Program-made: the position numbers and the translations under genes
The notes under the pieces: generated by a model
Seen by the model: the letters and a program-made list of their open reading frames with translations, nothing else
Databases searched by the model: none
Told to the model about the DNA's origin: nothing
DNA from: Prosthecobacter debontii
GTDB taxonomy: Bacteria > Verrucomicrobiota > Verrucomicrobiia > Verrucomicrobiales > Verrucomicrobiaceae
NCBI GenBank assembly: GCA_945869675.1
Contig: CAMBPS010000005.1
Span: forward strand, 1-64,000
Reading direction: 5' to 3'
Length of the DNA stretch: 64,000 nt
Shown here: in pieces, positions 39,882 to 49,836 of the stretch
Layout: each line of letters begins with the position of its first letter
Position numbering within the stretch: position 1 is the first letter of the stretch

Positions 39882-40538
39882 ATGCGCACTGCCCTTTTAT
39901 TGCTTCTCCTTGGTTTACTGCCTGCCTGCGAAACCTTCAAACGCGATCCCAAGGTTCTCATCACGGTCTTTTCCCAAGGCAATGAGATGGACTCGCCCAA
40001 GAGTGTTTTCAGGCGGCCTATCGAAGGTGAAAACATGGTGTTCAAAGTCATCCCTGAATTCACCACGCAGAGCGTCGTAGCCTACCACCCATTTACCGCC
40101 AAGGACGGCACCAACGGAGTGGCGGTACAGCTCGATTTCAAAGGTGCCAATGCGCTGGAACTCGTGACCCGCATGAGGCAGGGAGAAGTTTTAATGACCA
40201 TGGTGAATGGCACGGTCGTGGATTACGTGCGCATCAACCGAGTGATCTCAGATGGTATCTTCACCATCTGGCGTGGACTGCCAGATGAACTGATCGCCGC
40301 TATGGAGAAAAAATACCCTCATATTAACGAATCCAAATCCTCGGCCGAAAGCATCGACATGATTCCGAGCACCAAGGCTGAAATGAAGGATAACTATCGC
40401 GAAGCCAAGAAAGCCAGAGAACAGAAACTCAAAGACGAGGCAGCAGCAGCCAAGCGAGCAGCTCGTGGCGAGTTTGAACCGGAGACGCCTAAAGGTGAGG
40501 CAGTGCCTTTGAGTGAGGCTTTGAAATCGGTTCAATAA
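39882..40538 (+). CDS. Hypothetical lipoprotein
   Basis: MRTALLLLLLGLLPACETF lipobox; 218 aa. Confidence 0.7.
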   Translation: MRTALLLLLLGLLPACETFKRDPKVLITVFSQGNEMDSPKSVFRRPIEGENMVFKVIPEFTTQSVVAYHPFTAKDGTNGVAVQLDFKGANALELVTRMRQGEVLMTMVNGTVVDYVRINRVISDGIFTIWRGLPDELIAAMEKKYPHINESKSSAESIDMIPSTKAEMKDNYREAKKAREQKLKDEAAAAKRAARGEFEPETPKGEAVPLSEALKSVQ

Positions 40539-40553
40539 GGAGCTCGTGGCCCC

Positions 40554-41768
40554 TCACATAAGGCCCACGGACTTGAGCGTGATGTCTGGGAAAAGTTTGG
40601 CGGATTCTGCCGAGCTCAGTCCTAGGCTACCGCGCAGCACTTCCGCAAAAACGTGGCGATAATCCGTCTCTAAATGCAGGCCACCAGGGCCAGGCGTGTT
40701 CACGTTGCCATCATCATCCGCCTGGATGGGCCAGGAACCGAGCACGTGTCCCCCCTTAACGCGATCCCCCAGCGCCATCAGAGCAAAGCCGCGTCCATGA
40801 TCCGTGCCGAGGCTGGCATTTTCATAGACTCGCCGACCAAATTCCGTGGCGATCATGATCGTGTAGTTCGCTCGGTGAGATTTCAGATCCGCTTCCAGCG
40901 CGGCCAATCCCTCAGCCAAGGTCCTGATCTTCTCGGCCTGTTGACCTGTGGCATTGCCCTGAAAAAAGTGAGTATCCCAACCGCCCAGATCAATGCAGGC
41001 CACTTGCAATCCAAGACGCGCTTTGATCAGCCGTGCGATTTCGCGCAAGCCAGTGCCAAAGCTGTCTTTGGGATACAGCGCTGCATTTTCCACCTGATAG
41101 GGCGTGCCCTGAAGTGCGCCCACTTTTTGAAACAGATCCAGCGTCTCCAGTCCACGTTCACCGAGCAGCGTCACATCCGCACCATACATGGCCCGCAGCG
41201 CTTTCACCACGCCGGCTGAGTCAGCGCCTTGAGCGGCTTTGATCGCCATGTCATCCAGCCGCTCCAGCACACTCGCCGCAGGCGCGCCGCGTAAGGATTC
41301 CGGCAGCGCAGTGCCTATCGCCACGGCGGAAAGAGGCGACTGCTTTTCACTACCGCGTATTCTGAGGAAGCGCCCCAGCCAACCCCCGCCAGCAGGCGTG
41401 CCGCTCATCGAGTCACCATGCTCCATTTGATCTTGGCATTCAAAGTGAGAGCCACTGGTGTTATCCACCCCCACCGATTGCACCGCACCGAAGCGACCTT
41501 CTTTAAAAGCAGCCTCCAGGGGCTTCAGCGCAGGATGCAGCGCATAGCGGTCATTGAGTTTGATCGCCTCGCTCGCCTTGACAGCCAAAGAGGGGCGCAG
41601 TCGATAGTATTGATCATCGGCATACGGAACCATCAAATTAAGCGTATCCGCCCCGCCGCGCAGGAAGACGTGAATCAGTGTGTGCTCCTCCCGCTGAGTC
41701 GCCGCAAGGGCTGGCGACGCAGCAAGGGCTAGCTTGGATAAAAGGGAGCGACGGGTGAGTGTGGACAT
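40554..41768 (-). CDS. DUF1501 domain-containing protein (DUF1800 partner)
   Basis: TLTRRSLLSKLALAASPALA signal; LIHVFLRGGADTLNLMVPYAD; IATEFGRRVYENASLGTDHGRG. Confidence 0.92.
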   Translation of the reverse strand: MSTLTRRSLLSKLALAASPALAATQREEHTLIHVFLRGGADTLNLMVPYADDQYYRLRPSLAVKASEAIKLNDRYALHPALKPLEAAFKEGRFGAVQSVGVDNTSGSHFECQDQMEHGDSMSGTPAGGGWLGRFLRIRGSEKQSPLSAVAIGTALPESLRGAPAASVLERLDDMAIKAAQGADSAGVVKALRAMYGADVTLLGERGLETLDLFQKVGALQGTPYQVENAALYPKDSFGTGLREIARLIKARLGLQVACIDLGGWDTHFFQGNATGQQAEKIRTLAEGLAALEADLKSHRANYTIMIATEFGRRVYENASLGTDHGRGFALMALGDRVKGGHVLGSWPIQADDDGNVNTPGPGGLHLETDYRHVFAEVLRGSLGLSSAESAKLFPDITLKSVGLM

Positions 41769-41772
41769 GCGA

Positions 41773-43254
41773 TTAACACCTTTGAAAAGCTGGGCTGGCA
41801 AGAATCAGCCCGACGGTTTGTGGATCATCTGTCGCCGTGGTAGCTTTGAATTCAGCCTCGGTCGGCTTGCGTCCGATCAAGTGAGCGAACCAAGCGGACG
41901 TCTTCTTCCCTGCATTCAGACTCTTCCTCAGGGGCCAAAGGTTCACCCTCACCCCTGGCTGATTGCCACTGGCCAGAGCCAGCCCGAAATTCCAGCGCCA
42001 CATCAGCGTTCCCATCCAGGGCAGTTCATCATCTGAGTAGCCATCAGGCGTGGGGTATTGGAACAAGCCATGCCCCATACGCTGCAAGGGCTCTAGCACG
42101 GACTTCTCAGCCTGAGTATCGGCTGCCAGGGCCCGAATCGCCGAGACCATGAATTTAAAAGGTCGCTTCAAAAGCTGCCCCTGACTGGCTTGAAACTCCG
42201 GCGAGCTCAAAAGCAGACGCAGCAGGCATTTGATGTCGCCACGCGTGCGGGTGAACTCAGCCGCGACACGCTTGACCAGTCCCTCTGGCGGCGTGGCACT
42301 GACGAATCGGCGACATAACTTCAAGGCCATGAAGGAAGCCGTGCTTGGATGGCTGCAAACGATCTCCACCAGCCGATCCAGATCCCCTGCTCCACCACCC
42401 GCCGCGATGGGTTGGCCCAGCACTGTTTTCTTGCCATCATCATGCCAGTCCGGTTTGAAAAAGGACTCACTCTGATTCATGGCCAGGAAGCGATTCCGAT
42501 CAAAGGTCCAGCCACTGAGGCAGCGCGCCGCTTCACGGACATCCTTCTGACTGTAGCCACCATGCACACCCATCGTATGCAGCTCCATCAGCTCACGCGC
42601 ATAGTTTTCGTTAGGCTGATCGTCCGTCTTTTTGCGCACCTTGTTCGTCTTGCCATCCAGATAGACCAGCATCGCAGGAGAGGTCGCAGAGGCTCGAATC
42701 AGCTCATAAAAATTCCCCAACGCATGAGCACGGATCACCTCCCGATCATCACTGGGCTTCAGATAAATGCAGTCGCCCTTTTCCAGATCAATATTCAGGT
42801 GATCCGTCCAGAACTCCACCATCACCTCAAACAACTGTCGGCGACTGTAAATCGCCCGCAGCAGCGAGTGACGAGTGATCTCATCCCGCAGGACTGGCTT
42901 GCGAAATTCATAGGCATCTCCTGCACTGAAGTACAGCGACTCAAAACGCTCAGCCCGCAGGTTACAGGCCGTATCGGCCATGGATTCAGGATGCAGTTGT
43001 TCCTCGATCCACGCAGCCTGCCCCATCGCTTTCAGCCTTTGTACATCTCCCGGCCAGGGACCAAAAGCAGCCCGGGAAAGCAGATGAAAGTCAGGGTCTA
43101 TTTCCTGCCCCTCAGGCGGATGCAGTTCAGTCGGCACCGCCTCGCCCAGAAACTCGCGATTCACCGCCGTCGTGATCCGTTCACAGGACGCCAGCGCCGC
43201 CAGTCCACAACCGAAAGCGGACGTTTTCAGCAGAGATCGACGCGACGTTGGCAT
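41773..43254 (-). CDS. DUF1800 family protein
   Basis: LLSRAAFGPWPGDVQRLKAMG; VEFWTDHLNIDLEKGD; NENYARELMELHTMGVHGGYSQKDVREAARCLSGW. Confidence 0.94.
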   Translation of the reverse strand: MPTSRRSLLKTSAFGCGLAALASCERITTAVNREFLGEAVPTELHPPEGQEIDPDFHLLSRAAFGPWPGDVQRLKAMGQAAWIEEQLHPESMADTACNLRAERFESLYFSAGDAYEFRKPVLRDEITRHSLLRAIYSRRQLFEVMVEFWTDHLNIDLEKGDCIYLKPSDDREVIRAHALGNFYELIRASATSPAMLVYLDGKTNKVRKKTDDQPNENYARELMELHTMGVHGGYSQKDVREAARCLSGWTFDRNRFLAMNQSESFFKPDWHDDGKKTVLGQPIAAGGGAGDLDRLVEIVCSHPSTASFMALKLCRRFVSATPPEGLVKRVAAEFTRTRGDIKCLLRLLLSSPEFQASQGQLLKRPFKFMVSAIRALAADTQAEKSVLEPLQRMGHGLFQYPTPDGYSDDELPWMGTLMWRWNFGLALASGNQPGVRVNLWPLRKSLNAGKKTSAWFAHLIGRKPTEAEFKATTATDDPQTVGLILASPAFQRC

Positions 43255-43258
43255 CCTC

Positions 43259-43798
43259 TTAGGCGGCTGGCGGTTCAGGTGGCAGCGCCGTTGCAGCAGC
43301 TGGCTTGAGAAACCAGGACCGCAGCACGATTCCCCAGCCCAGAACCGCCATCAACGGCAGCAGCACCGCCCAACCAACCACTGGCAGCAGAGCACAAAGA
43401 ACCAGTGTCAGTCCGCCATGCTTCATCTGCCGCCAAGGCTTCGCCTGAGGCCACAAACGTTCGCCGATCAGACCAGCAATGCCGCCCGCGCCAAGGAATC
43501 CCCAAGCCAGGAGCACCCCGCCAACCAGCACTGCCAACGCGCCCATCTTCGGCACTTTAGAAAGCACCGCGATCAGGATCGTGCCTGCCACCAGCGGCGG
43601 CAAGCCAAACAAGAAGCATCGAAATAACCCACGACCAGCCACCTCCCGGTGTTTTGCCGCCGTCTCAGGCCACAGACCCGATGACAACAACCAAAGCGCC
43701 GGCAGCGCCACCACAAAGGCCACTGCCACGAGCAGCCAAACAAGAACCGTAGAAAAGAGCATGGTGAGAAATGAAGGGGAGTGAATGATTTCGGACAT
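43259..43798 (-). CDS. Hypothetical multi-pass membrane protein
   Basis: Several hydrophobic helices; adjacent to the DUF1800 gene, same strand; start uncertain. Confidence 0.6.
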   Translation of the reverse strand: MSEIIHSPSFLTMLFSTVLVWLLVAVAFVVALPALWLLSSGLWPETAAKHREVAGRGLFRCFLFGLPPLVAGTILIAVLSKVPKMGALAVLVGGVLLAWGFLGAGGIAGLIGERLWPQAKPWRQMKHGGLTLVLCALLPVVGWAVLLPLMAVLGWGIVLRSWFLKPAAATALPPEPPAA

Positions 43799-43908
43799 CA
43801 CCCTAAACGTAGGATTCCAGCGTTGGTAACAAAGTTTCTTCGTGACTGCAGATGTCTGAACATCGCCAACCTGCAAGACACTCCTGCTGAGGGTCGTTAT
43901 CCGCGTTC

Positions 43909-46900
43909 ATGTTTCGGCTGCTGCTTACCATTCTCATCCTTCTGACCTGCCTGACTGCGCAGGCAGCGGTGGATTTTCACACGCAGGTCTTGCCAGTGCT
44001 CAAGCGGGCCTGCTTTGAATGCCATGGATCGGAGACGCAAAAAGCCGGCCTGCGACTGGATCAAAAGGCCGGTGCCCTGCTAGGTGGGAAACATGGGGCT
44101 GTGCTGGTTCCTGGCAAAGCCGATGCCAGTGAGTTGCTGCGCCGAATTTCCCTGCCACGCACGGACAAAGATTCCATGCCCCGCCGAGGGCAACCTCTGA
44201 CGATCGAGGAGATCGGGCTGGTGCGGGACTGGATCACGGAAGGAGCACTCTGGCCTGAAGCGGCAGCAGCGACAGCGCTGCATTGGTCCTACAAGAAGCC
44301 CGTCAAAGCTGCGATCCCAGAGGTGACGCTGCAGAAGTGGCCACGTAATGAGGTCGATTCTTTTGTCTTGGCTCGACTGGAGAAAGAAAAACTGCTGCCC
44401 GCGAAACAGGCCGATACAGCGACTCTCGTGCGGAGGCTTTACTTGGCCATCATCGGGCTACCGCCACCGGTCGAAGAAATCGTTCGGCTGGAAAAGCTGG
44501 GCTACCCACTGCCGCAAAAGGAGATCGAGTCTCTGGTGGATCGACTTTTAAAATCCGATGAATACGGTGTGCGCTGGGCACGCCCTTGGCTGGACTTGGC
44601 CAGGTATGCCGATTCCCATGGCTTCCAGCGCGATGATCTCCGAGAGATTTGGGGCTTTCGGGATTGGGTGGTGACGGCGCTCAATGCGGACATGCCCTTT
44701 GATCAGTTCACCATTGACCAGGTGGCAGGTGACCTACTGCCAAAACCGCGCCCTGAGCAGATCGTGGCCACGGGCTTTCACCGCTGCACGCCGACCAATG
44801 TGGAGGCGGGCACTGAGCCTGAAGAAAGCCGCATCAATCAAGTGCTGGACCGTGTGAATACGACGGGTGCCGTCTGGCTGGGATCGACGCTGGAGTGCGC
44901 TCAATGTCACAACCACAAGTATGATCCCTTTAGCCAAGAAGATTATTATCGTCTCATGGCCTACTTCAATAACACGGAAAAAGAAGCCGAACGCGCCAAT
45001 CCCAAAGTGCCTGGGAGCATCGCTTTTAAAGGCATTCCCTTTCTAATGGGTGACGCCGCGTCCAATGTCGCCCGTCAGTCGCTGATGGATCAAAGGAAGG
45101 ATCTGGAACAGCGCAGTGCAGATCTCCAGAAAGACGGTGATGAACAGTTCAAAATCTGGCTGAAGCAAGTCTCCACACCCAAGCAGGCGGAGCCCGTGAA
45201 AGAACATCTGCTGAAGGTGGTTGAGTTTGTCTCTGAAGGGGGAGCCAGCCACCGTGAACTGAAAGATGGCTCCATCCTACTTTCAGGCGAGTCACCCGAG
45301 ACGGACACCTATCAAGTGGTTCTCAAAAGCAGCGCGCTGCAAGGCATCACTGGCATCAAATTAGAAGCGCTGACAGACCCCTCACTTCCAGGTCAAGGCC
45401 CGGGCCGAACAGGCCGCAAGAACCCCAACTTTGTCCTGAATACCTTTCGGGCCGCCACACGTTTGGCCGATGCCAATGATGCTGCCGAAAAGCCCCTGTC
45501 CTTCATCCGCGCCACAGCTGACTTTCATCAAAAAAACTTCGATCCCTCCGGTGCCATCGACAGCGATGACAAAACCGCATGGGCCATCAATCCGCAATTT
45601 GGCCAACCCCACTGGGCGGTCTTCGAGTTGGAGTCTGCGCTGAATCTGCCGGCAGAAACCGAGATCGTCATCACGCTGAAACAAGACTACGGTGGAGGCC
45701 GCACGATGGGCCGCATCAGACTCAGCGCCATCACCGGTGACTTGGCCACCAAGACTTTACCGGAAGCCATCGCCAAGATCATGGCCAAAAAACCCACGGA
45801 ACGCAGCCGTGATGAGCGTGTGACTCTGCGTGAACACTTTGATGCCGAGATGCCAGCACTCGCGACTTTGAAGCAGCAAGTGAGTGCCCTGAACAAGAAG
45901 ATCGCCGCCATCAAAGCACCGACCACCGAAGTCATGCAGGAGCTGCCGCAAGCCCGGCAGAGTGCGATCTTCAAACGCGGCGTTTATACCGATCCCGGCC
46001 AGTCTATCAGCGCTGGCACACCTGCCATTTTACCCCAAAAAGACGGCATTCAAAATAGGCTCGGTTTGGCTCAATGGCTGATCTCCAAAAACAATCCACT
46101 CACCGCTCGGGTGACGGTGAACCGCTGGTGGTCGGAGTTGTTTGGCCATGGACTCGTCACCACACTGGAAGATTTCGGCATCAAAGGTGAGCCGCCGACT
46201 CACCCTGAATTGCTGGACTGGCTAGCCGTTCTTTTCATGGAGAAAGGCTGGTCCATGAAACAGATGATCCGGCTCATGACCACCTCTGCCACGTTTTGTC
46301 AGGATGCGACGATCAGCCCTGCCATGCTAGAGCGCGATGACGCCAATCTGCTCTATGCTCGTGGTCCACGCTTTCGGTTAGATGCTGAGGGCGTCCGCGA
46401 CAACGCCCTGGCCATCGCAGGCCTGCTCAGCCACCAGAAAGGTGGACCGCCGATCTATCCCCCTCAGCCGGATGGCCTCTGGCGGAAAGTCGGTGGACAG
46501 CAGTATGATTATGCCACAAGCAGTGGCGAGAAGAAATACCGGCGCGGTCTTTACATCGTGCTCAAACGTGGTGCCCCTTATCCCAGTCTGGTCAATTTTG
46601 ACGCCTCCGCCCGCATGGCCTGTGTGGTGAAGCGTTCACGCTCCAACACCCCATTGCAGGCACTGACACTGCTCAATGATCCTGTTTATGTCGAAGCCGC
46701 AGAAGCCTTTGCCGCTCGGATTCAAAGGGAGCAGGCTGGCGCTCCTCTAGACGCACAATTGATCCATGCCCACCGACTCGCTTTAGCACGTGCGCCGAGT
46801 GACGCCGAACTGTCGATCCTGCGTGAACTCATGACCACTGCCAACAATCAAGGACACGACCTCACCAAAGCCTGGTTTAGCATCGCCACGACCCTGCTCA

Positions 46901-46929
46901 ATCTAGACGAGTGCGTCACCAAAGGTTGA
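43909..46929 (+). CDS. PSD1/DUF1549/DUF1553 planctomycete-type cytochrome c protein
   Basis: CFECHGSETQKAGLRLDQKAGALLGG; GVRWARPWLDLARYADSHGFQRD; CAQCHNHKYDPF; NPLTARVTVNRWWSELFGHG. Confidence 0.94.
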   Translation: MFRLLLTILILLTCLTAQAAVDFHTQVLPVLKRACFECHGSETQKAGLRLDQKAGALLGGKHGAVLVPGKADASELLRRISLPRTDKDSMPRRGQPLTIEEIGLVRDWITEGALWPEAAAATALHWSYKKPVKAAIPEVTLQKWPRNEVDSFVLARLEKEKLLPAKQADTATLVRRLYLAIIGLPPPVEEIVRLEKLGYPLPQKEIESLVDRLLKSDEYGVRWARPWLDLARYADSHGFQRDDLREIWGFRDWVVTALNADMPFDQFTIDQVAGDLLPKPRPEQIVATGFHRCTPTNVEAGTEPEESRINQVLDRVNTTGAVWLGSTLECAQCHNHKYDPFSQEDYYRLMAYFNNTEKEAERANPKVPGSIAFKGIPFLMGDAASNVARQSLMDQRKDLEQRSADLQKDGDEQFKIWLKQVSTPKQAEPVKEHLLKVVEFVSEGGASHRELKDGSILLSGESPETDTYQVVLKSSALQGITGIKLEALTDPSLPGQGPGRTGRKNPNFVLNTFRAATRLADANDAAEKPLSFIRATADFHQKNFDPSGAIDSDDKTAWAINPQFGQPHWAVFELESALNLPAETEIVITLKQDYGGGRTMGRIRLSAITGDLATKTLPEAIAKIMAKKPTERSRDERVTLREHFDAEMPALATLKQQVSALNKKIAAIKAPTTEVMQELPQARQSAIFKRGVYTDPGQSISAGTPAILPQKDGIQNRLGLAQWLISKNNPLTARVTVNRWWSELFGHGLVTTLEDFGIKGEPPTHPELLDWLAVLFMEKGWSMKQMIRLMTTSATFCQDATISPAMLERDDANLLYARGPRFRLDAEGVRDNALAIAGLLSHQKGGPPIYPPQPDGLWRKVGGQQYDYATSSGEKKYRRGLYIVLKRGAPYPSLVNFDASARMACVVKRSRSNTPLQALTLLNDPVYVEAAEAFAARIQREQAGAPLDAQLIHAHRLALARAPSDAELSILRELMTTANNQGHDLTKAWFSIATTLLNLDECVTKG

Positions 46930-46954
46930 ACTCTCCACTCATCACTTCGCCCGC

Positions 46955-48394
46955 ATGAAGCTCCCACCCTTTGATCCATCGATCCTGAATCGCCGTAGCT
47001 TCCTAGGACGCTCAGGCTTGTCATTAGGGTCACTCAGCCTCGGCTCCATGCTGGCGCGTGATCTGCCAGCGGCTAGCCGCCTGAGCTTGGATCCGGCCGC
47101 ATCCCGACAGCCGCATTTCGCCCCCAAGGCCAAGCAGGTGATCTACCTGCACATGATCGGCGCGCCTTCGCAGTTGGATCTCTTTGATTACAAACCTGAG
47201 CTGATTCAGCGCAGCGGTCAGGCCTGTCCGCCCGAGCTCTTGAAAGGCAAAAGGTTTGCCTTCATCGGCAAAGAAAACGAACTCCAAGGCAGCCCTTTCA
47301 ACTTCAAACAGCATGGCGAAAGCGGGCTCTGGGTTTCTGAACTCCTGCCGCATCTTGCCACGGTGGCTGATGAACTTTGCATGATTCACTCTCTGCATAC
47401 CAATGAGATCAATCATGCCCCAGCGCAGATGTTTCTGCACAGTGGTTTTGGTCAAGGAGGCAGGCCAAGTCTGGGCACGTGGGTCACTTATGGGCTCGGC
47501 ACTGAGAACAGTGATCTACCTTCTTACGTTGTCATGCTTTCAGGTCCACCTGGAGGCGCAGGCACCGCGCTCTGGTCCACCGGCTTTATCCCCAGCGTCT
47601 ATCAGGGCGTTCAGTTCCGCTCAGAGGGCGAGCCTGTTCTCTTTCTCTCCAACCCCGAAGGCCACAGCCGCAATGATCGGCGTCATGTTTTAGATGCGGT
47701 CAAAGCCCTGAATCAAGAACGTCTGCAAAGCCTCGGAGATCCTGAGATCGCTACCCGCATCAGCCAGTATGAAATGGCCTACCGCATGCAGACCAGCGTG
47801 CCCGATTTGATGGATCTGACGCAAGAATCCAAAGCCACTCTGGACATGTATGGGGCCGAACCCGGCAAGGCCTCTTTTGCCAATAACTGCCTGCTAGCCC
47901 GCCGACTCGTCGAAAGCGGCGTGCGCATGATCGAACTCTATGACGCTGACTGGGATCACCATGGTGGACTGGATAAGCGACTGCCCGTCAAAGCCAAGGA
48001 TGTGGATCAGGGCATGGCCGCTCTCATTCGCGATCTGAAACTGCGAGGTTTGCTGGATGAAACCCTAGTCATCTGGGGAGCCGAATTTGGCCGCACCCCA
48101 ATCCGGCAGGGCCAGGATGGCACAGGTAAAAAAACAGGCATTGGTCGCGATCATCACAAAGACGCATACACCATGTGGATGGCCGGTGGTGGCGTCAAAG
48201 CCGGCATCACCTATGGCAAGACCGACCCCTTCGGCTTTAACGTGGCCGAGAACCCCGTCCATGTGCATGACCTCAACGCAACCGTCCTCCATCAGTTAGG
48301 CTTTGACCACGAGCGCCTCACCTTCCGCTATCAAGGCCGCGACTTCCGCCTCACCGACGTACATGGCGAAGTGGTGAGTGGGATTTTGGGATGA
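46955..48394 (+). CDS. DUF1501 domain-containing protein (PSD1 partner)
   Basis: NRRSFLGRSGLSLGSLSLG signal; KQVIYLHMIGAPSQLDLFDYKPEL; LVIWGAEFGRTPIRQGQDGTGKKTGIGRDHH. Confidence 0.94.
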   Translation: MKLPPFDPSILNRRSFLGRSGLSLGSLSLGSMLARDLPAASRLSLDPAASRQPHFAPKAKQVIYLHMIGAPSQLDLFDYKPELIQRSGQACPPELLKGKRFAFIGKENELQGSPFNFKQHGESGLWVSELLPHLATVADELCMIHSLHTNEINHAPAQMFLHSGFGQGGRPSLGTWVTYGLGTENSDLPSYVVMLSGPPGGAGTALWSTGFIPSVYQGVQFRSEGEPVLFLSNPEGHSRNDRRHVLDAVKALNQERLQSLGDPEIATRISQYEMAYRMQTSVPDLMDLTQESKATLDMYGAEPGKASFANNCLLARRLVESGVRMIELYDADWDHHGGLDKRLPVKAKDVDQGMAALIRDLKLRGLLDETLVIWGAEFGRTPIRQGQDGTGKKTGIGRDHHKDAYTMWMAGGGVKAGITYGKTDPFGFNVAENPVHVHDLNATVLHQLGFDHERLTFRYQGRDFRLTDVHGEVVSGILG

Positions 48395-48427
48395 ATCAAA
48401 CTGCTCTTAACACTCAGCCCTCAATAG

Positions 48428-48805
48428 CTAAGGCTTTATCACCTCGGGCGGGGCTTTGGGTCGGAGTTTTTTAAATGTTTCTTTTTGTTCGGGTGTCAGG
48501 TCCTTCTCGATCTGGGTCAAGGTGCGACCGACGATCTGCCAAACAGTTAGCAATGCGCCTTTTCGCAAATCACTCAGCTCGCTCACCGCTTTGTCGGTGT
48601 GGGCTTCAAAGAGCTGACGTTGGGCATCTGTGGGATGCAGCTTTTCCAGACGCTTCATGGCGCTCTCTTTCCAAAAGGCAGGATTCTCTTTCTTCTTCTC
48701 ATAGGCTTTCATGGCCAGCACTCCGAAGACAAAACCAACGCCAAGACTGAAGCCAATGACGAGAGTAAGAAGGCAGCCTGCCTTGGTTCTACGGGTTGCG
48801 ATCAT
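48428..48805 (-). CDS. Single-TM protein with CpxP/Spy-like LTPEQ region
   Basis: N-terminal TM helix; HPTDAQRQLFEAHTDKAVSEL...IEKDLTPEQKETFKKLRPK. Confidence 0.6.
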   Translation of the reverse strand: MIATRRTKAGCLLTLVIGFSLGVGFVFGVLAMKAYEKKKENPAFWKESAMKRLEKLHPTDAQRQLFEAHTDKAVSELSDLRKGALLTVWQIVGRTLTQIEKDLTPEQKETFKKLRPKAPPEVIKP

Positions 48806-49110
48806 AACCAGGATGAAAAAGGTTCAGTGAGTGGGTTCACGGATAACGGGTTTTCTAAGGCCGGAGTCTCGATGCGAAACTCATACCAATGAGCTGCCGC
48901 AAAGCTGGCACTCACCAAAAACAGGAAGGCTGTCACAAACAGTGCTCGTAGTCCGAGGACAGCGAATACCTCTGACCAAGCCTCTGTCGGTGCTTCATGG
49001 AAACGTGCTAGCAACCTTGTTGTGAAGCCATAGGGAAGATTGCCTAGCTCGTCAGGAGCTTGGCGGGCGGCTTGAATGCTGGCCTGCCAGCGTTGGTCGA
49101 AGTTATTCAT
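48802..49110 (-). CDS. Small membrane protein, putative anti-sigma partner
   Basis: One TM helix; start/stop overlaps with both the upstream sigma gene and the downstream gene. Confidence 0.55.
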   Translation of the reverse strand: MNNFDQRWQASIQAARQAPDELGNLPYGFTTRLLARFHEAPTEAWSEVFAVLGLRALFVTAFLFLVSASFAAAHWYEFRIETPALENPLSVNPLTEPFSSWL

Positions 49111-49706
49111 GAATCAGTAAAATCCTCCTTCATCCGTTCCCGGGCGATCTGCCGCAGTTTGTGCCTGGCCCGCATGGCCCGCATTTTGACCATGGGCCGC
49201 GTCCAGCCTGTGATCTGAGCGATCTCTTGCGTGCTGCGTTCTTCCAGATCCAACAAGGTCAACACCAGTCGATCTGGCGGTGAAAGCTGGGCCAATAGCC
49301 GTGTCACGACAGACTTGGCCTCGAGGGAATGCCTGGTCGGCGCAGTGCTTTGCCCCTTCATCAGGAAGTCCAGCCACTCTGCCTCTCCAGCATTCAGGTC
49401 GCTGAATCGCCATTCGGGCCGCGCTTTCTCTGCCCGCAGGGCGTCTAAGCAGGTGCGGACGGTCAAGCGGCTGACCCAATGCTCGAATGGAATGCCTGCG
49501 CGTTCTTGATAGCTGTCGAGCTTTTGCAACAGCTTCAAAAAAACATCCTGCATGAGATCTTCCTCGCTCTCCCGCCGTGGCAGATGATTCCGCACCAGCC
49601 GCTGCACGAGTGGCGCGAGATGCAGGATCAGCGAGTTCGCCGCAGCCAGATCGCCACTGCGCACTCGAGAGAGGCAATCCTGCACAGCGAAGGTCTCGGT
49701 CATCAA
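49107..49706 (-). CDS. ECF-type RNA polymerase sigma factor
   Basis: LMQDVFLKLLQKLDSYQERAGIPFEHWVSRLTVRTCLDALR; LDLEERSTQEIAQITGWTRPMVKMRAMRARHKLR. Confidence 0.9.
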   Translation of the reverse strand: MMTETFAVQDCLSRVRSGDLAAANSLILHLAPLVQRLVRNHLPRRESEEDLMQDVFLKLLQKLDSYQERAGIPFEHWVSRLTVRTCLDALRAEKARPEWRFSDLNAGEAEWLDFLMKGQSTAPTRHSLEAKSVVTRLLAQLSPPDRLVLTLLDLEERSTQEIAQITGWTRPMVKMRAMRARHKLRQIARERMKEDFTDS

Positions 49707-49774
49707 GAGAGGAAAGGTTTATGGGAAAGCGTAGCCACACGCCCACTCAAACGCACGACAATACCCATCGGTAA

Positions 49775-49810
49775 CAAAGAAAACGGCGCCCCAGTTTCCT
49801 GGGACGCCGT
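49775..49810 (-). terminator. Terminator downstream of the MFS gene
   Basis: acggcgccccag-tttc-ctgggacgccgt stem; T-rich (tttctttgtt) on the minus strand. Confidence 0.75.
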
Positions 49811-49836
49811 GAAGTGTTAAGCTAACAAAAGTCGAG

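Noticed and set aside
49114-49746. 210-aa minus-strand ORF
   Set aside because: Alternative frame of the ECF sigma gene; composition (Arg/Ala/Gly-rich) indicates a shadow ORF.
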